From a virus: DNA of 28,404 nucleotides. The stretch is from positions 1 to 28,404 of IMG/VR virus record IMGVR_UViG_3300028820_000052, one strand, 5' to 3'. Numbering within the stretch: the stretch's first letter is position 1; every line of letters starts with the position of its first letter. The position numbers and the translations under genes are program-made. This document shows, piece after piece, positions 22,317 to 28,404 of this stretch. The notes under the pieces were generated by a model. It did no database searches and was not told the DNA's origin. It saw nothing but the letters and a program-made list of their open reading frames with translations.

Positions 22317-23792
22317 TTAGAATTCATCGGGCGGAGCGCACAGGCGCGCGATGAGGTCCTCGTGGCGGGCTTTGTCCAGCCATCGTTGGAACCGCGCGCG
22401 ATTCCGCGGCGTGGCGCGCAGCACACGGTCGGGTTGTCCCAACACGGTTTGTAAAGCGTTCCAGACCGCCGATGGAGATTCGCTCCCCGCGCACATCGCA
22501 CGAACGGTAAGGGGAAGCAAATGATAGACAGACGCCAGAAGACGCTCAGCGACCGTGTTGCGCAGTGCCGTGTCCCTAGAACTGATTTCACGGTATTTCG
22601 CTCGCAACGCCGTCGTGAGTGCTTCGTGCCCACGGGGTGGCAACATCTTGAGAATCGCTTTATGCTCAAAGTCCGTTGCACCCGCGATAAGCGCAGCGAA
22701 CTTCTTGACACTTTCGTCGCTCGTCATCTGTTGCGCTGTAATCTTCGCCAGACTTCGCACACTTCGCGGGAAACGCCGCATATACGCCGCCACCAAGTCG
22801 CACAATAGATACCTTGAGAGGTCTTCGGTCTCCAAAATATTCTTGACGAACTGCCAGTAGACCTCGGGACCCGCCTCCTGCAGACGGTTCGTGATTGCCG
22901 CATAGACATCTTTGGGTGCGAACGCCCGCTGGTGGAACAGTTCATCCAGCGGGTCTTTTAGCAACGGGTAGAGAGCCTCTGATACCCACTTACTATCGGA
23001 GGCTTGGGGCGTGAACAGAAGTGTCCCGTGCATGAGCGCGGCAAGATACGCAAGAGCCGTCATATCGTTCCGCTGGGGAACAGAGAACCCGATGAGACGG
23101 TTGAGCAACGGGAGTGCGTTGTGTCTGCGCCACAGATGATGTGCGAAGAAACTCGCGTCATCGGGGCTGTTTTGCACTCGCGGTTCGGCACGATACATGG
23201 CTTCGAGCGCGTCTATGGCGTCCGCCATCTTATGGAGCAACTCTGAGCGCGTCTGTTCGTCTGCTTGCGGGTGAACGAACGCAACGGTTCCCATGTGCAG
23301 ACGGTGTGCGTGTAGGTATTCGGGTCGCGCCAAGACCGCTGGGGGCGGGTTCTCCAGAAGATGCAACACCGCCTGGTACGCATCGGGTGTATCCTGCGCT
23401 GTCTCGATGAGTTCTTGCGCCGCGTTGATAATCAGTCGGCGGACATCGATGCCATTGTCCACGAGGTCTTCGGACGCTTCGCTGTACGCGCGCAACACGA
23501 ACGAATGGACTTCTGACGATGGGGCGTATGCGTTGCCGAGAACGGTGCGCAACAAGAGAATTGTTCTTGGGGAACGCAATTCCACGGGCAACGCGCCAAG
23601 TACGATACACGCGAGCGTGTCGCGCTGTTCTGGATAGTATTTGACTATCCGTTTGAGGGTGTCCTCCGAGAAATTGAGCTGGGAGAATTGCAAGACGGTT
23701 TCATCGCGCCCGTCGGGTCGCTTGCGCGATATTCGGACGAACGCGCGTTCGCGGTCAAGTGCATCAATCAGTAAGTCGACATTCGTTCTCAT
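22317..23792 (-). CDS. Unknown 491-aa protein, second of a paralogous pair
   Basis: This encodes 491 residues from the ATG at 23792. An ATG seven codons further upstream is also open but has no better ribosome binding site. The protein is soluble and almost wholly helical, beginning MRTNVDLLIDALDRERAFVR. It shares length and several segment patterns with its downstream neighbour. Repeated helical stretches (AAYMRRFPRSVRSLAKITAQ, GHEALTTALRAKYREISS) suggest an extended helical fold. It is the first gene of the leftward block that runs to the helicase. No function is recognised. A virion or tail role and an early accessory role are both possible. Confidence 0.72.
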   Translation of the reverse strand: MRTNVDLLIDALDRERAFVRISRKRPDGRDETVLQFSQLNFSEDTLKRIVKYYPEQRDTLACIVLGALPVELRSPRTILLLRTVLGNAYAPSSEVHSFVLRAYSEASEDLVDNGIDVRRLIINAAQELIETAQDTPDAYQAVLHLLENPPPAVLARPEYLHAHRLHMGTVAFVHPQADEQTRSELLHKMADAIDALEAMYRAEPRVQNSPDDASFFAHHLWRRHNALPLLNRLIGFSVPQRNDMTALAYLAALMHGTLLFTPQASDSKWVSEALYPLLKDPLDELFHQRAFAPKDVYAAITNRLQEAGPEVYWQFVKNILETEDLSRYLLCDLVAAYMRRFPRSVRSLAKITAQQMTSDESVKKFAALIAGATDFEHKAILKMLPPRGHEALTTALRAKYREISSRDTALRNTVAERLLASVYHLLPLTVRAMCAGSESPSAVWNALQTVLGQPDRVLRATPRNRARFQRWLDKARHEDLIARLCAPPDEF

Positions 23793-23879
23793 AGCGTTCT
23801 CTAACCCCGACATAAGTCTTTGGCGAGTGCTTCGCGTCGGGCATGGTCAAGAATTGTTACGCGGCAGTGGGGATGTGGG

Positions 23880-23885
23880 TAAAAT
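23880..23885 (+). promoter_or_regulatory. TAAAAT -10-like box six bases before a GTG start
   Basis: TAAAAT is preceded by GGATGTGGG, the same spacer end as in the perfect promoters, and is followed by six bases and then the GTG of the methyltransferase gene. A TTGTTA lies 20 bp upstream as a poor -35. The position predicts a leaderless mRNA. Confidence 0.5.
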
Positions 23886-23891
23886 CGCGCT

Positions 23892-24719
23892 GTGGTTGTC
23901 GCGCGTGTGATCGAGGCGGACATGATGACGGTCGCGTTGCCCGCGGAGAGTGTTGACCTCATCGTCACTTCCCCGCCCTATGGGTTGGGCAAGGCGTATG
24001 GGGCGTGTACCGACGACTGGTCGTTCGATGCGTATGTGTCGTTGTTTCGGGAGTGGATGGCGCGTTGTTATGAGTGGTTGAAGCCCGACGGTCGCGCGTG
24101 TGTGAATATCCCGTTGGACACGACGGTCGGTGGGCGTCGTGGCGCGGGCGCGATACTGACCACAGCAATGTTGGATGTGGGGTTCCAGTACCATGCAACC
24201 ATCGTGTGGGACAAGGGGTACATCAACGCGCGCACGGCGTGGGGTTCGTGGCGGAGCGCGCGTGCGCCGAGCGTCATCGCCACAGCGGAACTGATTGTGG
24301 TCGTCTACAGGCGCGAATGGCGCAAGCGTGCATCGGGCGTGTCGGACTTGACGCGGGACGAGTTTATAGACTGGGTACGCGGGGTATGGCGTATCAAGCC
24401 CGCGTCGGCGAAGCGTGCGGAACATCCCGCGCCGTTCCCGCTGGAAATCCCGCGCCGCCTCATCAAGTTGTTCAGTTATGTCGGGGATACCGTGCTGGAC
24501 CCGTTCGCGGGTACAGGTACGACGCTGGTCGCCGCGTATCAACTGGGTCGGAACAGTATCGGGATAGAAATCGAACCGCGCTACGCACAGTTGGCGCGGG
24601 ACGCGCTCGCCAAAGCGGGCGCGCGCCCAGTGGAAACGCTGGAACCCGTAGCGCCGGACATCGAGTACCTGCGGCAGGTGGTTCACTCGATGGATATTGT
24701 GCCCGATCGGGCGGGATGA
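23892..24719 (+). CDS. DNA methyltransferase, beta-class order, SPPY
   Basis: This encodes 275 residues from a GTG at 23892, six bases after a -10-like box, so a leaderless start is proposed. Motif IV is IVTSPPYGLGKAYG at 24-37. Motif I is VLDPFAGTGTTLVAA near 201-215, followed by GIEIEPRYAQLARD. This is the standard beta-class arrangement, and SPPY most often indicates N4-cytosine methylation. The region between (about 90-190, with TTVGGRRGAGAILTTAMLDV and SWRSARAPSVIATAE) should hold the target recognition part. The start lies 99 bp from the divergent paralogue-pair gene. No restriction enzyme gene is adjacent. The end overlaps a tiny 18-codon frame (ATGA). Confidence 0.88.
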   Translation: MVVARVIEADMMTVALPAESVDLIVTSPPYGLGKAYGACTDDWSFDAYVSLFREWMARCYEWLKPDGRACVNIPLDTTVGGRRGAGAILTTAMLDVGFQYHATIVWDKGYINARTAWGSWRSARAPSVIATAELIVVVYRREWRKRASGVSDLTRDEFIDWVRGVWRIKPASAKRAEHPAPFPLEIPRRLIKLFSYVGDTVLDPFAGTGTTLVAAYQLGRNSIGIEIEPRYAQLARDALAKAGARPVETLEPVAPDIEYLRQVVHSMDIVPDRAG

Positions 24720-24772
24720 GCGTCGTCGAGTATGTAGACCGACTGAGACAGACGGATGATGCGGGCGCGTGA
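24716..24772 (+). CDS. Possible 18-aa peptide after the methyltransferase
   Basis: An ATG overlapping the methyltransferase stop (ATGA) opens an 18-codon frame encoding MSVVEYVDRLRQTDDAGA. The overlap type is the one used for real genes here, but the frame is too short to be convincing. It may be chance. Confidence 0.2.
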   Translation: MSVVEYVDRLRQTDDAGA

Positions 24773-24787
24773 TGGGCGAGGTGGGGG

Positions 24788-24850
24788 GCGTGTGTTCAAC
24801 GCTGTGTTGAACATACGGCGCACGGGCGCGTGTGTTCAACCGTGCGTTTT
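24788..24850 (+). terminator. Paired hairpins between convergent methyltransferase genes
   Basis: TGTTCAAC (24793-24800) and GTTGAACA (24806-24813) form a perfect 8-bp stem with a 5-nt loop. CGCACGG (24819-24825) and CCGTGCG (24840-24846) form a second stem followed by TTTT, which would terminate plus-strand transcripts. The 13-bp word GCGTGTGTTCAAC occurs twice (24788-24800 and 24828-24840). The second stem overlaps the end of the minus-strand gene. Confidence 0.65.
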
Positions 24851-25933
24851 GTATGCGACGATGATTTGTTCGTCGGGGTAAGTCGTCATCGTGGCTTTGT
24901 CGGGCGTGGCGACGAACCGTCCGCGGGCGTCGCGCCAATGCCCGATGGCGGACCGGATGGGTCGCGTGTGCCGTTCGCGCACAACCCCGCCCAAGTCGCT
25001 GAGGAGCCGTTCCACTCGCGTTGGGGTATCGAAGCGTTCCCCGCGCACGATAGTTGCGCCGACGACAACGACCATGTGCCCGCCCGTCTTCAGTTCGTTC
25101 CACGCGCGCGCCAGTGCGCATGCGATGTCGTCCCACGCCGATTCGGGTTCACGGCGCATGGGCGCGATGCGGCGCGCGTGTTCGTAGAACGGGTGTCCCG
25201 CAAGCCACTCGATTTCCAGCCGACACCACGCGAGGTAGTCGTAGGCGTTGAGGTACGGGGGCGAAGTCAACACGAGGTGCGGGCGTTCCACGGGGGGATA
25301 GCGCACCGTGCGGGCGTCGCCCCAGACCAGACGCAGACGGTTCTGTTGACGGGGCGTGAGCGGCTCCCATCTTCTCAGACACCCGCGTATCCACAAGGGC
25401 TGACCCACAATCATATCGCGCAGGTCGCGCGGCTTTCCATGGCGCAGTCGGCACACTTTGCCCGAACGGGGGTTCATCCAAGACACTGTGCGGGCGACAC
25501 GCAAGAAAGTGAGTTGTGAAGCGGGGCACTGCGCCGCACGGCGCAGACCGCAGAGCCGTGCATAATCCGACGGTTCATACCAACGGGCGTTCCATTCGGA
25601 ATGCCATGTTCCCTCCGCGCCTGCCAATGCCCATCGGACGAGCCACGCACGCACAGTCTTCTCGTAGGTTATCACATCGGGGAGCGCGAGTTTCGTTCGA
25701 GTGAGCCACAGCGCGAACGGATTGGTATCGCATCCGACGGCGTGGCGACCCCGCAGCACCGCTTCGACCGCCGTCGTGCCACTCCCCAAATACGGGTCGT
25801 ACACCGTGTCGCCCTCGCGCGTGAACCGCTCAATCGCCCAACGCGCGACCGACGACGGGAACCGCGCGGGATATGGGTAGACGGTATGCACGCACAACCC
25901 GTCGTCCAAATTCAACGGGACGCGATTGCCCAT
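24836..25933 (-). CDS. DNA methyltransferase, alpha-like order, SPPY
   Basis: This encodes 365 residues from the ATG at 25933, overlapping the small upstream gene by 22 bp. Motif I is TVYDPYLGSGTTAVEA at 43-58, followed by VGCDTNP. Motif IV is VLTSPPYLNAYDYLAW near 220-235. The order I then IV with about 160 residues between is alpha-like, and SPPY suggests N4-cytosine methylation. A YPYPARFPSSVARWAIERF segment precedes motif I, as in other such enzymes that bind AdoMet with their N-terminus. Layout and motif context resemble the methyltransferase at 12873-14174, so the two may be distant paralogues. It converges with the methyltransferase at 23892-24719. Confidence 0.87.
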   Translation of the reverse strand: MGNRVPLNLDDGLCVHTVYPYPARFPSSVARWAIERFTREGDTVYDPYLGSGTTAVEAVLRGRHAVGCDTNPFALWLTRTKLALPDVITYEKTVRAWLVRWALAGAEGTWHSEWNARWYEPSDYARLCGLRRAAQCPASQLTFLRVARTVSWMNPRSGKVCRLRHGKPRDLRDMIVGQPLWIRGCLRRWEPLTPRQQNRLRLVWGDARTVRYPPVERPHLVLTSPPYLNAYDYLAWCRLEIEWLAGHPFYEHARRIAPMRREPESAWDDIACALARAWNELKTGGHMVVVVGATIVRGERFDTPTRVERLLSDLGGVVRERHTRPIRSAIGHWRDARGRFVATPDKATMTTYPDEQIIVAYKTHG

Positions 25934-26148
25934 AGTCCACCGAACAGGACGCGCATCGGCGTCTCTAACTGTTCACGCGGCGTTCCCAAACGGCAGGCAA
26001 CACTGCGCACGCCGCGGCGCAATCGGAAATGCGAGCCGTGCCACTCCACGCGCAGTCCGAGCCTCTCGGCAACCGCGCTCACCCGCGCCTTCTCGCCCGC
26101 AGCGATGGCGTCCGCCAACTCACGAACCTGAGTTATATCCACCAACAC
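25912..26148 (-). CDS. 78-aa unknown protein upstream of a methyltransferase
   Basis: This encodes 78 residues from a GTG at 26148. A nearby in-frame GTG two codons later is an alternative. TATCAT, a 5/6 match to a -10 box, ends five bases before the GTG, so this could be another leaderless start. The product is small and basic in its second half (LRVEWHGSHFRLRRGVRSVA). The G-S-H with a preceding beta strand recalls HicA-like double-stranded RNA-binding folds, but the match is short and no HicB-like partner is visible. Overlap with the methyltransferase gene suggests co-expression. Confidence 0.58.
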   Translation of the reverse strand: MLVDITQVRELADAIAAGEKARVSAVAERLGLRVEWHGSHFRLRRGVRSVACRLGTPREQLETPMRVLFGGLWAIASR

Positions 26149-26163
26149 GCCCCATGATACCCG

Positions 26164-26421
26164 CTAGCGGCGGACGATTGTATCGGGAAAGACGCGCCCG
26201 TCGATGAAATCGTCAATCCACATGCGGATGCGCAATCGCGCGATGGTATACCCGACGCGGAGCCCGCGATAAATAAGGTCGTCGCCCCCAGACAGAGTGC
26301 GCAACTGTTCGTCGCTGATGAACAGCACGCGGTCTGTGAAATACCGATGGATAGCGTCGCGGTTCCGACGCGCCCACGCGCGCAGTAAGCGCAAGACCCA
26401 CTGTTGAACCAAACGCTTCAT
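26164..26421 (-). CDS. 85-aa basic unknown protein
   Basis: The ATG at 26421 has a GGGG-rich stretch about eight bases upstream. The product is very basic, with an N-terminal amphipathic helix (MKRLVQQWVLRLLRAWARR) and a second region (LRVGYTIARLRIRMWIDDFI). No family is recognised. It lies in the divergent region opposite the perfect promoter at 26479-26508. Confidence 0.6.
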   Translation of the reverse strand: MKRLVQQWVLRLLRAWARRNRDAIHRYFTDRVLFISDEQLRTLSGGDDLIYRGLRVGYTIARLRIRMWIDDFIDGRVFPDTIVRR

Positions 26422-26478
26422 GTGTGGTTCCCCCCCGCATCAAAAGACGAAAAGACACGACCGAAAGTTCCCATCCCC

Positions 26479-26508
26479 TTGACAAAACGGTTGCGGATGT
26501 GGTATAAT
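26479..26508 (+). promoter_or_regulatory. Consensus promoter TTGACA-N18-TATAAT, start-adjacent
   Basis: TTGACA lies at 26479-26484 and TATAAT at 26503-26508, with an 18-bp spacer ending in ATGTGG (TGn extended -10). GGAGGC and then the ATG at 26515 follow directly, so the transcription start is expected at or beside the start codon and the GGAGG would not be transcribed. Confidence 0.9.
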
Positions 26509-26514
26509 GGAGGC

Positions 26515-27147
26515 ATGAGAACCGTTTCACAGGTCGACAACCGCGTGTTGCATGCGATTGGTGTATCCGATGAGAACGCCGCGTGCGAGTGGTTGATGGA
26601 TGAGACAGCCGCGCGCGGTGTTGTCACGCTTGTCGTGCAGGAGACGAAGAATGTGATGGATGCGTTGTACGGCTCTCTCGAATACGCCGTGCGTCTCGCC
26701 ACCGGCGTTGCCAAGAAAATCCAACTGGGCGAAACGGGGAGAACCGTCGAACTGCGGGTCGCGCGCCCGTGCCGCGTCGTATGCGGTATCCCTATGAACG
26801 AACCCGAAGATCTTCTCGCGTGTGGGATGCTCGCAATGGGAGCGACAGAAGACATCGAGGGTTCTATGGAACTCCTCGGAACGAATCTCTCGTTCCGTGC
26901 GTGTCGCACCAAACGCGATCTGGAGAGAATGGTTGCTCACGCGCGGAAATACGGCGCAGACGCTCTCGTGGTCATTATGCCTGCACTTGCCGAAATCAAG
27001 TTTATACAACTTATCGAACGGCTCGACGCGGTCGCGCAAGAAATGAACGCGGCGGTTGTTGTCGTCGAGTCGGTCGGGACCGATGCGTTCGGTGAGATGT
27101 TGCGGCGTCTAGGGAGTAACCAATGCGTGGTTTTGAAGCCGCAGTAG
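26515..27147 (+). CDS. Unknown 210-aa protein under a perfect promoter
   Basis: This starts at the ATG at 26515, six bases after the TATAAT. The product has alternating strands and helices: VVTLVVQETKNVMDALYGSL, CRVVCGIPMNEPEDLLACGM and ADALVVIMPALAEIKFIQLI, with VVVVESVG near the end. The arrangement recalls a RecA-like core, with a Walker B-like hydrophobic strand near 168-175, but there is no Walker A and the usual Asp is replaced. A diverged RecA/DnaB-like protein or an unrelated alpha/beta fold are both possible. It forms an operon with the overlapping HEAT-repeat gene. Confidence 0.75.
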   Translation: MRTVSQVDNRVLHAIGVSDENAACEWLMDETAARGVVTLVVQETKNVMDALYGSLEYAVRLATGVAKKIQLGETGRTVELRVARPCRVVCGIPMNEPEDLLACGMLAMGATEDIEGSMELLGTNLSFRACRTKRDLERMVAHARKYGADALVVIMPALAEIKFIQLIERLDAVAQEMNAAVVVVESVGTDAFGEMLRRLGSNQCVVLKPQ

Positions 27148-27968
27148 AGATCCCGTTCACGCCGAAATCGCCCCATCTGGTGCGGGTGTTCCCGCACGAA
27201 TGGGACGAATACTCTCTGGAGCGGGTGCGCGTGCATGAGAGTGTATCGGACGAGGAAATCCGCCGCGCACTCGCGTCGCACATCGAGCTTCGCCGCGCGC
27301 TTGCGCACAACGCGCATGCGCAGCGCGATGTGGCGCGTCTTATCGCCATGGTGCAGTGGCAGGGGCACTATGGCGAGGGAAGCGAAGACGCTTTGCAGTG
27401 GCTCCGCGACGGCTACACGCGCGAGGAACGGCTCGCGCCACTGCGCCGCGCGCTGGAACACGAAGCAGCGCACATCCGTCGCGCAGCGTGTCTGGTCGCG
27501 TCGCGTCTGCACGAAGAAGCCGTGCTGGACGCTCTGATAGCGACGGCACGGGACGACACGGATGATACCGTCGCAGTAACGGCTGTCACCGCGCTGAGCG
27601 CGATGCCGTGCGATGCGTCGTTCAGAGGGATGTTGAGCGTGGCGATGAACCCGCGACGGCACTGGACGGCGCGTGTGGACGCCGCATACATGCTGGGTCA
27701 AACGCGCCGCGCGGACGCCATCCCGTATCTAATAGAAATCGCGGCTCAGTGCAATTGCGAGCGTACCGCGGAGTGCGCGCGAGAGATGTTCCTTCACCTC
27801 CAACAGATGGCGCAGCCCCCATGGTGCCGATTCGGTGAACCCGAACCGCGTTCCATCCGTTCTGCCGACCGACCGAACAACCGTCCCGTGGGGCGACCGA
27901 TCCCGCACAACCGACGCTGGATTGAGAACCAGCGCGGGGTTGACACAGGCGGTATATGTGGGGTATAA
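27123..27968 (+). CDS. HEAT-repeat protein
   Basis: This encodes 281 residues from an ATG with GGGAG six bases upstream, overlapping the previous gene by 25 bp. Residues about 105-215 show repeating paired helices of the HEAT type (LRRALEHEAAHIRRAACLVA, LDALIATARDDTDDTVAVTA, ARVDAAYMLGQTRRADAIPY). Such repeats form curved helical arrays that bind proteins or nucleic acids. The N-terminal 90 residues are charged and the C-terminal 60 are Arg/Pro/Asn-rich and probably disordered. The stop codon TAA lies inside the TATAAT of the next promoter. Its role with the 210-aa protein is unknown. Confidence 0.72.
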   Translation: MRGFEAAVEIPFTPKSPHLVRVFPHEWDEYSLERVRVHESVSDEEIRRALASHIELRRALAHNAHAQRDVARLIAMVQWQGHYGEGSEDALQWLRDGYTREERLAPLRRALEHEAAHIRRAACLVASRLHEEAVLDALIATARDDTDDTVAVTAVTALSAMPCDASFRGMLSVAMNPRRHWTARVDAAYMLGQTRRADAIPYLIEIAAQCNCERTAECAREMFLHLQQMAQPPWCRFGEPEPRSIRSADRPNNRPVGRPIPHNRRWIENQRGVDTGGICGV

Positions 27969-27969
27969 T
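27940..27969 (+). promoter_or_regulatory. Consensus promoter TTGACA-N18-TATAAT for the RNA
   Basis: TTGACA lies at 27940-27945 and TATAAT at 27964-27969 with an 18-bp spacer that ends in GTGGGG. No convincing reading frame follows. The expected transcription start, near 27976, coincides with the first base of a 9-bp hairpin. Confidence 0.88.
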
Positions 27970-27975
27970 GCATAT

Positions 27976-28165
27976 GGCTTGAACACTGTTCGAGCCGTAG
28001 GGGTGGGTCGCCCCGAACTGACGCCTCTGGAGAGAGAGACCGCTGCACGGATATTGGGGAGCAATCCCTATATCCGCGTAAGTTTCCTCGACGAAGGAGG
28101 AAGCCTGTCCTCAAGGGACAGGAGGAGACCACAACCGGCGCTGGCTCGCGAACCAGTGACGGGGA
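27976..28165 (+). ncRNA. Probable structured non-coding RNA
   Basis: Directly after a perfect promoter, six hairpins can be read in about 185 bases. They are GGCTTGAAC/GTTCGAGCC with a 3-nt loop (27976-27996), GGGG/CCCC (28000-28014), CGGATAT/ATATCCG with an inner GGGG/TCCC and loop AGCAA (28048-28076), TTTCCTC/GAGGAAG (28083-28103), CCTGTCC/GGACAGG with loop TCAAG (28104-28122) and CGCTGG/CCAGTG (28139-28158). Stems are nearly perfect and closely spaced. No frame of quality begins after the promoter: the first ATG is followed by a stop after two codons. It is not a tRNA, rRNA or riboswitch that I recognise. The 3' end is not clear, as no T-tract follows. The end stated is where the convergent minus-strand gene begins. 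Confidence 0.62.
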
Positions 28166-28168
28166 AGG

Positions 28169-28404
28169 TCATAGCGTCAGGACTGTCGTCCAGTTCACGC
28201 CGTCTTCACTGGATAAGACGCGATAGTTCTCGCCCTCGCGCACCACGAGATAGTAGGCGTGCTGGATGAGCGCGAGCGTCGCATCGAGCGGAACGCCGCG
28301 CAGTGGCGTGCCCCCGTCCCGCACGCAGGGGACTGCGGGTTCGAAACTGATGCCCCAATCCTGAGAGACGCGCGTGAAGATGTCGTCGTCGTCGCCCGCG
28401 TTGT
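28169..28404 (-). CDS. C-terminus of a probable tail or adhesin protein
   Basis: An open frame enters from the right edge and stops at 28169-28171, giving the last 77 residues. It holds VSQDWGISFEPAVP and YRVLSSEDGVNWTTVLTL, which look like BNR/sialidase-type repeats (S-x-D-G-x-x-W) found in beta-propellers and in tail fibres or surface proteins. The start and N-terminal part lie outside the window. A host-binding role is inferred only from that pattern. Its 3' end faces the structured RNA. Confidence 0.6.
   Translation of the reverse strand, partial: NAGDDDDIFTRVSQDWGISFEPAVPCVRDGGTPLRGVPLDATLALIQHAYYLVVREGENYRVLSSEDGVNWTTVLTL

Noticed and set aside
21154-22320. Long plus-strand open frame opposite the first paralogue
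   Set aside because: The product is Arg/His-rich without domain character, and the minus-strand gene has matching paralogue segments and a ribosome binding site.
23847-25136. Long minus-strand open frame opposite the methyltransferase
   Set aside because: The product is Arg-rich low-complexity. The plus-strand frame carries both methyltransferase motifs.
25912-26148. HicA toxin
   Set aside because: Only a short GSH-like match is seen and no HicB-like partner is adjacent. The gene is left as unknown.
26404-26514. Extension of the 210-aa gene upstream to 26404
   Set aside because: The perfect promoter lies inside that stretch, so translation must begin at 26515.
27976-27996. tRNA-like element from GTTCGAGCC
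   Set aside because: Only a simple hairpin is present, with no acceptor, D or anticodon arms around it.

Overview
This window is the genome, or part of the genome, of a tailed double-stranded DNA phage or prophage (Caudoviricetes). The evidence is a DUF935/Mu gp29-like portal, a Mu I-like protease/scaffold, a decoration-like protein, a major capsid protein, a Gp36-like connector and a phage_holin_4_1-type holin. The DNA is GC-rich, and gene junctions are tight (ATGA/GTGA overlaps are common). The host cannot be named. Perfect sigma70-type promoters, several only about 6-9 nt from a start codon, point to a bacterium that tolerates leaderless or nearly leaderless mRNAs, while other genes have strong AGGAGG-type ribosome binding sites. 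No terminase, tape measure, integrase, lysin or polymerase is visible, so the window is only part of the element.

Layout. (1) 1-12815, minus strand: virion module. In transcription order it holds a large unknown protein, the portal, a DNA methyltransferase, a two-frame gene with a canonical A AAT TTT slippery site (tail-assembly-chaperone-like), two unknown proteins, the holin, a zinc-ribbon protein, a hairpin plus T-tract with a possible promoter just ahead of it, the protease/scaffold, a decoration protein, the major capsid protein, a connector, an ECF-like sigma factor, an Asp-rich protein and a Pro/Gln-rich protein cut by the left edge. (2) 12873-14174, plus strand: a second methyltransferase whose 3' end overlaps the helicase gene by 108 bp. 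(3) 14067-23792, minus strand: early or anti-defence-like block. It holds a pair of diverged paralogues of about 490 aa, a small basic protein, a 59-aa protein with no basic residue, a methyltransferase-like protein, a NurA-like nuclease, a regulator with three HTH domains, three small unknowns (two of them weak) and a 1129-aa SF2/SNF2-type helicase. (4) 23892-26421: two more methyltransferases, convergent around paired hairpins, and two small genes. (5) 26515-27968, plus strand: a two-gene operon (unknown protein plus HEAT-repeat protein) under a perfect promoter. (6) 27976 to about 28165: a probable structured non-coding RNA starting at a second perfect promoter. (7) 28169-28404, minus strand: the C-terminus of a probable tail or adhesin protein.

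How it may work together (inference). Four clear DNA methyltransferases plus one degenerate one, with no restriction enzyme, suggest extensive self-modification of phage DNA against host restriction. The all-acidic small protein next to them is a candidate DNA mimic. The NurA-like nuclease and the large helicase suggest DNA processing. The sigma-like protein inside the head module and the hairpin just upstream of the protease gene suggest special control of capsid expression. The strongest candidates for undescribed biology are the structured RNA at 27976-28165, the recurring promoter design, the frameshift gene between portal and holin, and the basic/acidic small-protein pair beside the methyltransferase.
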